Notes: generated from the letters alone by a model not told the origin. A DNA stretch of 64,000 bases from Salvia splendens (GCF_004379255.2 NC_056037.1:16564902-16628901), one strand, 5' to 3'; positions 42,334-54,824 are shown, counted from the stretch's first letter. Numbers and translations are program-made.

Positions 42334-42468
42334 GGATTTGGATCCTCTACGGTGCACAGCACTGCTGTGCACCTAATAAAATAATTTTTTAATAATAAAA
42401 AAATATATATTTTTTTAATGTGTTGTGAGGTGCACAGCAGTGTTGTGCACCGTAGAGGATCCAAATCC
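42334..42468. mobile_element. Mutator-type MITE, 135 bp, with 9-bp target duplication
   Basis: The ends GGATTTGGATCCTCTACGG and CCGTAGAGGATCCAAATCC are perfect inverted repeats. The inverted region continues to about 41 bp through GTGCACAGCACTGCTGTGCAC, with one change on the other arm. CTGCTTCGA is duplicated exactly (42325-42333, 42469-42477). The centre is AT-rich. Confidence 0.88.
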
Positions 42469-42477
42469 CTGCTTCGA

Positions 42478-42778
42478 ATACCTACACCTCTCTGCAAAAT
42501 TGAAAAACAAAATCTGATCTCTACCTATCTTTCACAATTTTCACCGCCTAATTCTGGTTTTTTATCAGTCATTAGCTATAGATACATTCAGTTATTTTCT
42601 AATCTTCTTCCTATCTCCCTTCCACAATTTTCTCCGCCTAATTCTTAGTATTTTTTAAATCATAGTCAGAAGCCATGGTTACATTTAGCATCTTTCTGAT
42701 TTCTGTCAAAGGATGATAGCTGCTGACGATAATTATCACCTAGAAAGAGAAAGGTTGAAAAAAATCAAGAGTGAGGTT
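42478..42778. other. Intergenic DNA, no gene seen
   Basis: A loose direct repeat (CACAATTTTC-CCGCCTAATTCT) lies at about 42534 and 42622. No gene was recognised. Confidence 0.45.
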
Positions 42779-43306
42779 TGTTGGGTTACAAACCCGTCCC
42801 ACATCGGATGAGTAAGGGAAGTTGGAAGGTGTATATAATTCCTATCCAACCCCAATTAGTTTGAGGCCTTTTGGGAGTGACCCAAAAATAAATCCGTGCG
42901 GGCTTGACCCAAAGCGGACAATATCAAACTAATGTTGCAGTCGACGATCCTAACTAGTGGTATCAGAGACCAGGTGGCTATGGGTTGTGCCTGGATGAGC
43001 CCCGGTTAGGGTCGGGCCCTGAAGGACTCGGGTTAGAGTTGGGCCCAGGATGACCCAGGGGCCAGGGCTGGAACGACCCATGTTCGTGTCGACTGCGTTC
43101 CCGATGTGGTCTCGGTTTGAGGGGAGGTTTGTTGGGGTACAAACCCATCTCACATCGGATGAGTGAGGGAAGTTGGAAGGTGTATATAATTCCTGTCCAA
43201 CCCTAATTAGTTTGAGGCCTTTTGGGAGTGACCCAAAAACAAATCCGTGCGGGCTTGACCCAAAGCGGACAATATCAAACTAATGTTGCAGTCGACGATC
43301 CTAACA
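42779..43306 (+). mobile_element. TRIM retrotransposon (miniature, non-coding), 528 bp
   Basis: Two 177-bp terminal repeats (42779-42955 and 43130-43306) start TGTTGGG/TGTTGGGG and end GATCCTAACT/GATCCTAACA. The internal part is only 174 bp, with primer-binding site TGGTATCAGAG at 42958-42968 and purine tract TTTGAGGGGAGGTT before the second LTR. No ORF. A clear 5-bp target duplication was not found. Confidence 0.85.
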
Positions 43307-43962
43307 AAATTGTGGTCAGAAAATTGAAAATTGCAGAATGTTTTATCATTCTTGGTGTATTCTTTATTGTGATAAAGAATTGAGAAGAAGAAAATTAAAG
43401 AAGAGAGAGAATTGCGCAGGAATATTACAGTGATATCTTTTAATTGAGGAGAGAAATTCATTGAAGAAAAATAAAAGGAATGAGTACGGTGATATTGAAT
43501 CATTCCTAAAATTTCTACAATTATTTTTCACTACCAAAATGAAAATTTTCAATCACCCCTTTATCATAATAATTGGTTTCTCATTTTTTTAAACAAGAAT
43601 GAAAGAGATATTGCTTTTTTATTGCATAGAAAATGGAGAATTTGCAGAGAAAGGAGAAGAATAGTACTACTGTACTAGGATGCAAAATTTGCTGATATCG
43701 TTTTGGCGAAAACTCATCGGAACGAAATGACTTATGAATTTAGATGTTTTGCACAGAAGGATGAACATCTCAATTAGAATGAAATTTTTGGTATGTCCAT
43801 GGCGGAAGAACAGAATTCGTGTTTGTGGCCTTGTTGGAGAAAACGAAAGAAATTAATATGAAGTAAAACAAAAAATGATTATGTCAGTGCCATGTCAGCA
43901 GTCGCTTAGGTAGCGCTCATATAAAAGCGCGCAGCACATCATTCCTCTATGCATGCATAACC
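43307..43962. other. Intergenic DNA, no gene seen
   Basis: No coding or repeat structure was recognised. Confidence 0.5.
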
Positions 43963-44259
43963 TTAGGCCATCCACAATAGAAATAGCCCATCAATAGCCC
44001 AGGCACTGCCACATCATCAGCACTAAAAATCCTCCTGCCACATCATCAAAACAAGCAAATAGCCCAGCCACATAATATCCACATCACTATTAATTTAAAA
44101 AATGAAATGAAATAATTAACAATCACACAATATACGAAATTTAATTTACGAGACATATACGGGAAAAGTTTAATAATAATATTAAAATTTAAAAAAGTAC
44201 AATATTTTAAAAAAATACATTAATTTTAAAAAAATACAATAATAAAAAGGAGTGCCAAT

Positions 44260-46192
44260 TCACTCCTCGTCTCCGTCGTCGCCGCCTCCGTCGCTGTCGC
44301 CACCATCGCCGCCACCACCACAGCCGCCGCCGCCGCCGGTCTCCCTCCGTGCCGCCTCCAAATCCTCCTGCATGCTCAGGAGCAATGTTTGAAGCAAACT
44401 CTTCTCCACGGGGTCCACCGCCGCCCGCCATTCGGCCATCGTCTTGACCATCTGAGCGCGCGTTTGTTGACGCGCGAAGAATTTGAGATCCGCTGTGGAT
44501 TGGCCAAGGGGGGATGCCGACTGGACCTCCTGTGAACCCCCGGCGACCCCCATCGCCTCCCGTTGAGCCCGCCTGTGCCCAACCGGGCGAGTACGGCGAG
44601 CAAACGAACGAGGGGTCGGGACCTCCTGGGCCGTCTCTGGGAGGTCGTGGGAACCACCGCTACTGCCGCTGAAATCACCGGAATAGTTCAACCGTTGCTT
44701 CTTCGGCCAGCCAGAGTCGACACCTACTCGGAACTTCTCGGAGTCGTTCAGCACAAGATAGCAGTTCCAGTAGGTGAATTCCTTGTACACCCCCTTCAGG
44801 GGGAAGGCTTTCTCCGCTATCCTCCTGCAGTCATCCTCCGTTTGGCCACTGCTCATCATGCGGAGTGCGTTGGTGTACAAGCCCGAAAATCGGGAGACCG
44901 CAGCCCTGATTCGGTCCCACCCCTTCCGGCAATCCTCCCCATTGTGTGGCCTCCCCTCCGGGCAAAACCTCTGGTAGGCTGCTGCTATCTTGCCCCACAA
45001 TTTGACGATCCTCTGGTTGTTCGAAACGAGAGGATCGTCGCAAACACTCACCCACGCCTTGGACAGCGCGACGTTCTCCGCGTCCGTCCACCTCCTCCGT
45101 ACCGCGTTGTCGTCCTCACCCGGCTGCGAGGACTCGCCGACCCTTTTCCCCTTGCCTTTCTTCTTTGAGGCGCCCTGACCCAGCCCTGCGCCCCCCGTTT
45201 GAACTAGGGCTGGCAATTTTCGACACGACACGATAATCCGACACGAATCCGCACGAAATTATTGGGTTGAGGTCAAGTCTTATTGGATCCGTGTCCTTAT
45301 CGGGTTGACCCATTAAGAACCCGATAATTTCGGGTTGGGTTCGGGTCGGATGCGGGTCGGATACGGGTAACCCATTAAGAAATAATATTATTATTTTTAT
45401 TATTATTTTAAAAAATATACATTACTTTAATTTTTTAATTTCTTATAAATTAGGTTTAAATAGTATAAAATGAATTTTAATTGTGTAAATTAGGTTAAAA
45501 ATTAAGGTTTAATCGTGTAATATTAGGTTTTAATCGTGTAATATCAGGTTTGGGTTGTTATCGTGTCGTGTCAACCCATATTATATCGTGTCGATAACGG
45601 GTTCGTGTCGGGTGCGGGTCGTGTTCGGATTTGAAGGTAGCACGTCGGGTTCGTGTTCGGATTTACAGTTTCCTTAACTGGTCGGGTTCATGTTAGACCT
45701 TATTGGGTTGGGTCATTATCAGGTTGACCCGATAACGACCCAATCCGCACGATTTGCCAGCCCTAGTTTGAACGGGAGCATCTAGAACACCGGAAAGATC
45801 TATCCCCAAGTCATCGAAGGAGAAAGTGTCAAACTGGGCCGGAGGCGTAGCCTCCGTTGGCGTCGATGTGTGCGACGAACCAGTCGAAAAATCAAAACTG
45901 GGGCGATAGACGTCCCCCGGCTTCCCCTGCGTCGCCGGTACCCCCCGGGCATCATCTGCATCCCGGGTGCCCACCCCGGCATCTGGACACTGGGTGCCCA
46001 CCCCGACATCGCCGGAAACGCCCCCGGCGGACTCCCCCCCGCTGGTATCCCGGGCATCATCTGCTGCCACGGGTACATGTTGTAGTATGGGTGCATCTGA
46101 CTCGGGTGCATCTGACTCCATCCACCTCCCACGGGGATCGGGGGAGTTTGAGATCCGCTACTCCCTGAAGTAGGCTCGTTGTTGAGATCCAT
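44260..46192 (-). pseudogene. Harbinger ORF1-type (NAM-associated/Myb-like) protein, split by a hAT MITE
   Basis: It starts MDLNNEPTSGSSGSQTPPIP at 46192 with a Met/Pro/Gly-rich N-terminus. A frameshift near 45945 leads into FDTFSFDDLGIDLSGVLDAPVQT, where the MITE at 45205-45765 interrupts. Beyond it the frame resumes with GGAGLGQGASKKKGKGK, then the Myb-like core RRRWTDAENVALSKAWVSVCDDPLV, LWGKIAAAYQRFCPEG, RKGWDRIRAAVSRFSGLYTNAL, YWNCYLVLNDSEKF, and LKFFARQQTRAQMVKTMAEWRAAV, ending in a Gly/Asp-rich tail. From 45201 to 44260 the frame is uninterrupted, so this is the best-preserved ORF1 in the window. Confidence 0.78.
45205..45765. mobile_element. hAT-like MITE, 561 bp, inserted in the Harbinger ORF1
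   Basis: The ends TAGGGCTGGCAA and TTGCCAGCCCTA are perfect 12-bp inverted repeats. GTTTGAAC is duplicated exactly (45197-45204, 45766-45773). Same family as 31030-31544, with CGGGTTCGTGTCGG-type repeats inside. Confidence 0.92.
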
Positions 46193-46524
46193 TTATCGTT
46201 ATTGATCTTGTACAGAAATTTAGATAGAGAGAGTACTCGTTAATACAAGTGGTGCGAATGAAAATGACGGGCAAGTCGCGTATATATAGTGTTTCGAAAA
46301 AAAAAATTAAAAATTCGCGCTAGGCGGTGCGCTAGGCGATCCGGACGCTGCAATAGCGCCTAGCAGATCGCCTAGAGCACCGCCTAGCGCCGTGGAACCG
46401 CCGAGCGCTAGGCGGTTTTTTTTCGCAAAATCCGCTAGGCGGCTGCAATAGATCGCCTAGCGCACCGCCTAACGCCTGCGCTCGACTAGGCGGTGCGCTA
46501 GGCGCTATTGTGCAATAGATAATA

Positions 46525-47282
46525 TTATAGCATTAATATTATCTTGATCACAAATCTATAAAGAATAATCAATCACAAAAACGACATTACAAATATACAA
46601 CAAAATTTCACGGGTCAGCGAAGTTTTATTTTGATAGGAACTACTACTATATATTTCAAATTTTGTATTTGAAATTTTGAGATAATAATTGCATATATTG
46701 TTATGATAGGACCTTTGAATAACAATTCAAAATTTTAATAATGTTAATATAAAAAGATTTTTTTTAGCATATGTGTACGTACAAATTTTGTAACATTAGA
46801 TATTCAACACGATAATAAATTAATCGCTCTTTTAGCATACTAATATAGGATTATACATTTATACTAATATAATAAAATGGCCACTGATTAATTTGAACCC
46901 ATTTTTTATACATATGCAAAACCTATTGATTCCATTAAAAATGTGAGAATCGGCATGCAAATGGCAACGGTATTAACAGTAAGCATCACATTTTAAAATG
47001 ATGGTAGATTTTAGATGTGAATATTATTAATTATCTAAACATAAATCTTGTATAATTTGATTAAATGTGATTAGTCTCACAAAATAAAAAGAAAAGCAAA
47101 AGCTGAAGTCAATTATTATGACACCAGAGGGCGGCCTACTATATGTTTGCGTATATTAATATAAAAATAAATACGTTAATGAGCAAAATAATAGTAAGAT
47201 GCAAATGGACGCCCTATTTATTATTTTAATTCAATTTCCTCACACAATCAAACAAACCCACATTACATCACTACACGACACC

Positions 47283-47285
<3 letters not shown>
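46525..47285. other. Intergenic DNA upstream of the WD40 gene
   Basis: AT-rich and without recognisable repeats; its right part is presumably the WD40 gene promoter. No clear TATA box was chosen. Confidence 0.45.

Positions 47286-47319
<34 letters not shown>
47286..47319 (+). repeat. CT microsatellite in the leader of the WD40 gene
   Basis: A pure CT run of 34 bp lies about 210 bp upstream of the ATG. CT tracts in this position are common in plant 5' UTRs. Confidence 0.7.
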
Positions 47320-47322
<3 letters not shown>

Positions 47323-47530
47323 CATCATCGGATCTGAGTTCCCCAACGCGCCTAAACCCCTCTTCTTCCAATATTGTCCGATCTCTCCGCTTCCCCACGC
47401 AATCATCCACTCCCCAATCACAATCTCTCTTTCCACACGCCGACGTGTGTACTAGGGAGGGGGATTTGTGATTCGCTCGGCGTGGACCGGCGCCGGTCGG
47501 TGACGGATCGGGCAATGTGAACCGGAATCG

Positions 47531-50500
47531 ATGAGCAAAGCCGGGGAAGAAGAGGAAGACGACGAGGAGCGCTTCCACGACTCGCTCGACCGCTTGCTCT
47601 CTTCCTCCAACACTTCCTGCTCCTGCTCCCCTTCCGCCTCCGACGACGACTACGATCCCCACCCCAATTCCTCCAATGGCGCCCTCCTCAACTTCCCCAG
47701 GGGCCTCTCCCGGAACTACGACCTCTGGATCTCCCACCCGGCCTCCGTCGAGGAGCGCCGCCTCCGCCTCCTCACCCAGATGGGGCTCAATCGAGACCTC
47801 CGCCACCGTCCCTCGCATTCCTTCTCCTCCGATCGCCTGAACCCCATTCTCGAGGCGTCTAACCCTCGTGTCGACGATGATATCAAAATCGTTGGTGGTG
47901 GTGCCGATCGTGATGCTAGGTCGTCTGCGATGGTGAGATCCAAGTCGGCCGGGGAGTGTAATTCGAGTGAGGGGGAAGTTTGTTCCAGCAATTCGGTGAC
48001 AGGTGAGAGTGTTTTACGTGTAATTAATGATAGTGAGGGGAGTATTGATACGCATTGTCGTATGGAGAGATCGGCGAGCAGTAATCGATCGTCGGTGAGT
48101 AGTACGGTTTCTCCCAATAAACCCCCAAAAGTGAAAATTAGAGGCGATTGTAACTGTAATGGGAGCTCTGGTATTTCATTGGCCATTCCGAAGAGTGGGG
48201 AGTTGAATGGGGGTTTGGAGAGTAATGGGGTTGATGATGCGAACGCCATGTGTATGATTAAAAATCTTGACAATGGAAAGGAGTTTGTGGTGAAGGAGGT
48301 AAAGGAAGATGGGACTTGGAAGAAGATCAAGGAATTGGGAACAGGGCGCCAGTTGACCATGGAGGAGTTCTCATCCGAAATGTGTGTAGGGACGTCGCCA
48401 ATTGTACAAGAACTGATGAGGAGGCAGAATGTTGAGGATGGGAACAAGGAAGGGTCGGATCTACATTCTGATGGGAGCTTCGGCACTGCATCTAAGTCGA
48501 AGAAGAGGGCGAGTTGGCTGAAAAGTATTAAGAGTGTGGCGAGTTCTGTTACTGGACATAAGGATCGACGTAGTAGTGATGAGAGGGATACGTCTTCTGA
48601 GAAGGGTGGGAGGAGATCAAGCTCCGCAACGGATGACAGCCAGGATGTATCCTTTCATGGGCCAGAAAAAGTTCGAGTTAGGCAGTATGGGAAGTCTGTC
48701 AAAGAGCTCACGGCTATGTACAAGAGCCAGGAGATACAGGCTCATAGTGGTTCAATTTGGGCTATTAAATTTAGCTTGGATGGGAAATATCTGGCTAGTG
48801 CTGGTGAGGACTGTGTGATTCATGTGTGGCAAGTGGTGGAAACAGAAAGGAAGGGAGATTTCCTCTTTGACAGATCGGAAGATGGGAATTTCAATCTTCT
48901 GCTTCTAGCCAATGGATCTCCGGAGCCTTCATCTGTATCACCGAATTTAGAAGGTCATTACGAGAAGAATAGAAGAGGGAGGTCGTCTGTAAGTAGGAAA
49001 TCCATGAGTCTTGAGCAGATTGTGGTGCCTGAGACAGTGTTTTCCCTCTTGGAGAAACCTATATGTTCATTTCAAGGACATTTAGATGATGTACTGGACC
49101 TATCATGGTCCAAATCTCAGGTCAGTTAGCATTCCTGCATTTTTCTATATTTATTTTATCTCATGTGGTCTTCCACAAGCCTAGAATTCTGAGATATGTA
49201 TCTTCTTTGCATTTTGCTGGCACACGGAGACCACTGAATTGAACACTATTAAGTTATAACCAATGATCATCATATATTGTTTGTCGTGATTATATCAAGT
49301 ACTAGCCACTATAAGAATTGAACAGTGTATTACTATTATCAGAGAGGAAAGATAATGCACTCTGTGCTTCCTTCTTATGAAAAGTACAATATATTTATTG
49401 CGTGGGGGTTAACCATAGACATAGTATTAATGATGCATATCTGGTATTAGATCATCACATTCTGCTGCCTTGTGTCCTTCACATTTACCTAGTTCCAATA
49501 GCAATAGTTGAACTACTTTGAGAAAGTTACTACATCTCTGCAATTGAAGTGACCAATGATGTGATATCTAATCCCCTTGTAGCCTCTACCTGAAAGAATC
49601 ATAAACAATAGAATAATGGTAGTTAAGTTAGACATGCTTAATGTAGACTTAGTGAATTTTGATTTGACATTATTTACCTTGGTTGCACCTGTGATGCGGT
49701 TTGTATAAAGTGTTAAATTGGAGTGCTCTTGCATATGATCTAAATGAAATGGAAATTTTGTCCGCTTCTTATGTAATTAGAGTAGTGATTTGGGGGGGGG
49801 GTATGCTTGCTCATTTATTAGGACATAAGAGACACGAAACCCTATTACATTGGTTGACTATCTTTTTCAAGGAACAATATTTTTGTAATGTTAGTTTTAT
49901 GAAGTTTGTTATTTTCTTTTATTTGAATCTAGCTCGGTAAAGTCATACTCTTTTCTGTCATCTCCAGCAACTGCTTTCATCTTCAATGGATAAAACGGTG
50001 CGGCTATGGGATTTATCTAGCAAATCTTGTTTAAAGATCTTCTCACACAGTGACTATGGTAAATTGCTCGAACATTGTTACTTCGTTCATGGAATTCTTT
50101 GTCTAGCATTTGCCATTTAGAAGAGCGAGTAACATTTGGGTGTGTTGGTGGGGGGGAAATGTCGTGTATTTTCCATTTCATATGCCAATTTAGGTAATTC
50201 AGACAGGTGCTGTGTTGGCAGTCATAGAACTAATATATTCATGTTGTGCATGGTATATTGCATTGGGCTGGAAAATATTGCCAGAAGATGGCAGTTGGGA
50301 CTTGGGATGAGTTTTTGTCTGGTCAAAGTTACATGTATGTTAAATAAAGAATATGCTGGGGAAGAAAATCATTTGATAAAAGAAAAAAGTATTTCAAGTA
50401 GGAATCCATTGATTGAATCCTATGATTTATCAATCTAGAAATTCCATGATTATTTAAAAGCCTGATATACATATAATGCTGAGGATTTACTTTGAGGTAG

Positions 50501-53208
50501 TTGTTTCTAAGAACTTGGACTAATGAAATGAATTCTTTTGAAAAAATTAACATAGATATGTGAATATGATGTAAGGTTATATGTGAGCATTGTTGCCCAT
50601 TTGCATTTTTTATTGGCATAATCTCTCTGGGAAATGATGATTTCATGGATTTGGATCACTTGGGGGGGGGGGTAGATGTCTATCTCTCTGAGCGAAATTT
50701 AGGGTGTAAATGGTTGCTGGGTGAATTCACTTTATAATGTAGATTGCGGTTGTGTTTGGACTTTTGTTTTAACAATGCTCTGGCAAGGCACTTAGGGAGT
50801 ACTGCCAGTGGTTTAAGGATTCAGTTTCCTGTCCATTGATTGTTGAAATAATCACTTCTTTACCTGTTTAGCATCTTGATTGCTGCTTGTTAAGATTTAG
50901 TGTCTTGCATCATAGTTTCAGTCTTTCGTATTGATATTATAGAAGTTGCTCTAGGTAGTTGGTACATCTATTGACATGTTTTCTCATTTTTCATGACACA
51001 GTAACATGCATCCAGTTTAATCCAGTTGATGATAGATATTTCATCAGTGGATCCTTAGATGCTAAGGTGCGAATCTGGAGCATTCCTGATCGCAAAGTTG
51101 TTGATTGGAATGATTTGCATGAAATGGTTACTGCAGCTTGTTACACACCTGATGGACAGGTGAGTCCCAAATTGCATATTGACAAAACAGGCTTACTTTT
51201 TCAACTTATATTTGGGAAAGCCCCCTGAAACAGAATAATGTTCTCATTGTTATGTTTGTGAAACTTTGATAGGGGGCACTTGTTGGTTCATACAAGGGTA
51301 GCTGTCGGTTATACAACACATCAGGTAAGAAAAATTCTTTAGAAAATTAAGCTTCTGCTGGTAATATAATGTTTAATTATTTATACATGCTACACTTCCT
51401 TTTCTAGAAAATAGATTGCTGCAGAAAAGCCAGATCAATCTACAGAACAAAAAGAAGAAGTCTCATCAGAAAAAAATAACTGGTTTCCAGGTAAACTACT
51501 TCAAAACACCAGTTAATGCGGCCTACATACTCGTACATAGGCTGGTTGTTGAATCTCTGCTCATATCTACTTTAGGGTAGCAGATCTTTTTCATTTTTTC
51601 TTTGACGTGGTCTTACATTTCAGAAAATTAGATTTTCTTCTGAATCTCTGATTGCTGATAGTTTTCTTTTTGCACAGTTTGCACCTGGAAGCACATCAGA
51701 GGTCATTGTCACATCGGCTGATTCCAGAGTTCGAGTCATAGATGGTGTCGATCTAGTTCACAAGTTCAAAGGTATATTCTGTTTTAAGTAATGAGTTTAT
51801 TGACCATCATGTGTTGTGAAACACATTTGACTTTTAAGTTAAGCGGGGAATAGCAAATTTTTGACACAACTCTTATAGTTTGAATGAACCCTGCACTAGA
51901 GTTGGTCTCTCCTAGACGAAAATAACGAACGAAGGGCAATTGTGTGGGTGGAGTTTTACCTTTATCACTCCTGTGAAGTTTGCTCTTCTGTTTCTCATCT
52001 CGAGACAATATAAGACCTATGAATCTTAATTACACAGTTATACTGGTTACACTTGTTAGAAGTGATAATATTGCAATCATGCCTGATACTAGGGAATCTA
52101 AATATTGATGACACAATTTAGTCGGCTCCTCCTGCTTACTTGTCTAACTCGTTTCACTGTCGTTGTCTGTTTCGAGAAGTGAAGGAGATACAGTATTGAA
52201 ATTAGTAAAATCACTTAGGACCCTCAGATTGCACGTTCTGTTGGAATAGGGCAAAGAATTTGATGGGGAGTTACTTTACATTATGTTGGCGCTATAAGAA
52301 CTCATGTTTATGTCACAGTGAGTTACATGAAGTGTTCCACCAATTTTCTGCAAATAAATTTAGAATATGGTGTATGTCACATTTGTTGGATATCTGTAAC
52401 ACAAGGATACAAAGGGCATATAATCTAGCTGGACATTGATTTTATGTTGAATTAGTGGGGACTTTTAATGTATTACTCTGAATTGAACCTAAGAGTTAAC
52501 CTAGTGGCCTTGAGGTGTCAGTCTTGTATGGTGTTTTATGTTACGTCTCTATTTTCTTCCCGAGGCAATTGTGTTTGGTTCACGCTTATAGCCATTTATT
52601 ATGGTGACACTTTGACAGGGTTTCATAACGCAAACAGCCAAATTTCTGCATCCCTTACTTCTAATGGAAAATACGTGGTCTCTGCCAGTGAAGATTCATA
52701 TGTTTACGTTTGGAGACACGAGGGTGAATCCCGACCTAACAGAAGTAAAGGTGTTAAGGTGACTCGAGCCTATGAGCTTTTCCACTGTCAAGATGTATCT
52801 GCAGCAATCCCTTGGCCTGGGCTCTTGTCCGACCCGTGGAACCTCCAAGATAATTGTGGCAGAGTGGCAAATGGCACGAATGATCGCTTTGAGGATCTAA
52901 ACGAGTATCATCCGACTACGCCAGTTGGAGAAACCAATGGCAGTGAAGAGTCGCTCTTACCATCAGGGTGCAGCAACAGCCCCCTCAATGGATCTCTATC
53001 AAGTGGAGCAAACAGCTACCTATTTGATAGAATGACAGTGACATGGCCTGAGGAGAAACTCGTGTCAGCTACTAAGAACCGTGTAAGCGTGGAGCTGCTG
53101 AACGGGCTTCAGCAGAGCAGGTCGGCTTGGGGTATGGTGATAGTAAGCGCAGGCCTCAGAGGAGAAATAAAGACTTTCCAGAATTTCGGATTGCCCGTTC
53201 GAATTTAG
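47531..53208 (+). CDS. WDR44-like WD40-repeat protein, seven exons, 885 aa
   Basis: The exons are 47531-49120, 49968-50058, 51002-51159, 51273-51324, 51408-51490, 51678-51771 and 52619-53208. All introns are GT-AG and the total is 886 codons including TAG. The N-terminal 400 residues are acidic and Ser-rich ([26 protein letters not shown]) with the plant-specific [32 protein letters not shown] block. WD repeats run from about residue 404 ([31 protein letters not shown]) through [33 protein letters not shown] (about 512), [30 protein letters not shown] and later repeats to [15 protein letters not shown] (about 722). This is the layout of plant transducin proteins related to animal WDR44. Human WDR44 binds Rab11 on recycling endosomes; the plant role is not established here. 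The ATG was chosen as the first in the long exon, preceded by a CT-rich leader. Confidence 0.93.
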
Positions 53209-53635
53209 GCGCGGAAATGGAGTTTGAAAATCTGTGAAGTTTGCAACAATTTGTACAGATATTCGGAGAGGATGTAATATTAGCGAGTCTTCTTTTTTTT
53301 TTCTTTCAATTTTTCATTTTAATGTGGGAAGGGAAGAGCCAAATTAAAGGTGGGTTGCATTGCATGGTGTTGGGAGTAAAGAAGAAGAAAAGATGGTTAC
53401 AGCATTCAGTTTAGAAACCGATTTATTTACACCATAATCGGTAAGTGTAGATTTAAGGATATTGTTATATCAATCCAAATTCCTTACCAATTCTTTATTT
53501 TCGTTTGTATACAATATGGATCATCCAAATATATGGACTACTAATTTATGCATCCCTGTCTTCATTTTTTTTGCACATAACGTTCAAGATTATCTTATAT
53601 AAGAACACGATGCAAGATTATCTTATAATATAAGA
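53209..53635. other. 3' flank of the WD40 gene
   Basis: A likely 3' UTR followed by AT-rich DNA. No gene was seen. Confidence 0.5.
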
Positions 53636-54011
53636 GGGATGTAATCAAATGCAAACTCTACATATTTTACAAACTTTAAACTATGATTTTGAAAGTTACA
53701 AAATGCAAACAGATAACAAAATAATAGCAATAAAAAATGTCAACACAATGTCAACGATTCACGTTGTGTCGACATTTTCAGTTGATGTTATTTTGTCATC
53801 TGTTGACTTTTTCTAATTGTCCAAATCACAGTTTGGAATTTGTACGATTTGCATTTTATCACCGCAACAAAAAATGTCAACACAATATCAACGATTGACG
53901 TTGTGTTGACATTTTTTTTATGTTATTTTGTCATTTATTGACTTTTTCTAACTATCTAAATAATAATTAAAAATCTGTATGATATATAGAGTTTGCATTT
54001 TATCACTACCC
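53636..54011. mobile_element. MITE with internal tandem duplication and hairpin
   Basis: The left end GGGATGTAATCAAATGCAAAC and the reverse of the right end, GGGTAGTGATAAAATGCAAAC, match over most of about 30 bp. Inside, a unit of about 135 bp containing AAAATGTCAACACAAT and its inverted copy GTTGTGTCGACATTTT is present twice (about 53732 and 53873). No clear target duplication. Non-coding. Confidence 0.55.
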
Positions 54012-54824
54012 TAAATACATAAACGAATTTATTTAGAAGTTATGGACCACAATGCACGAATGGTTATTAATACTACTAGTATGTTACTTGTTGTCTAGGG
54101 GCCTTGTTTCTTCTCCATCTCTCATCTTCTACATTTCTTCATTTTTGGACCATTTGATTCGAAAATGTCGCGGTTTAGATTTGGACCATTTAGTTAGCAA
54201 ATGTGAAAAAGCAACATCTACTCCATTTTTTTTACTTGTTTAGGATGAAAATATTTCTTTTTATATATACGTTTTTTTAGTTTGAATGTTTCTAAAGGGG
54301 CAAGATCTATTCGAATAATATTAGTACTCCATAATATAGAAGATTACACTGCTGACAAGTTGCTTCCTAAGCATTTATTTGTTTCATTAATTAAATTTAT
54401 TAATTTCATTGAAGTTAAAAGAATAAATATATCAAATCTCAAATTTTAAGTAATTTGTGAATTCGACTGGTTTGCTCAGTTTCTAATATATAAATAAACA
54501 AGATGTCAATTAATACTCTATAACATCTACACATCAAGTGGTTGAAATAAATTAATAACTTAAATAGACCAAAACCTAACTTAGAATGCCTATTGAATTC
54601 GTCTTAGTTGAATAATGAATAATATGCATCAATTCAAAGCCCCATGCGATGATAGATTTGGGAAAATATCTTAAGACGAATATAAACCAACAACAAAGTT
54701 TCCAAATTCACTTCAATTCAATAATTTCAATTAATTACTCGCACCTAATAATTTGTCTCTAGCGTAGTATTTTTAATTGCCACTTTGTTTGAGAAAATAA
54801 ATTAGTCTTAGATAGTAAACAGGC
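54012..54824. other. AT-rich intergenic DNA, no gene seen
   Basis: No coding or repeat structure was recognised. Confidence 0.5.

Larger units (their letters stand above)
43966..46524 (-). mobile_element. PIF/Harbinger-like element with ORF1, carrying a hAT MITE
   Basis: The left end GGCCATCCACAATAG is preceded by TTA (43963-43965). The right end is less certain: CTATTGTG at 46505-46512 mirrors it and TTA follows at 46525-46527. The right subterminal region (46320-46505) has many GCGCTAGGCG/CGCCTAGCGC repeats. Its ORF is related to the remnant at 7147. Confidence 0.7.

Noticed and set aside
44563..45168. Plus-strand ORF of 201 aa
   Set aside because: Antisense shadow of the Harbinger ORF1 core on the minus strand.
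45857..46168. Plus-strand Pro/His/Arg-rich ORFs
   Set aside because: Antisense to the Met/Pro/Gly-rich N-terminus of the Harbinger ORF1.
47716..48486. Minus-strand ORF of 256 aa
   Set aside because: It lies opposite exon 1 of the WD40 gene. Its Ser/Leu-rich composition mirrors the sense strand.
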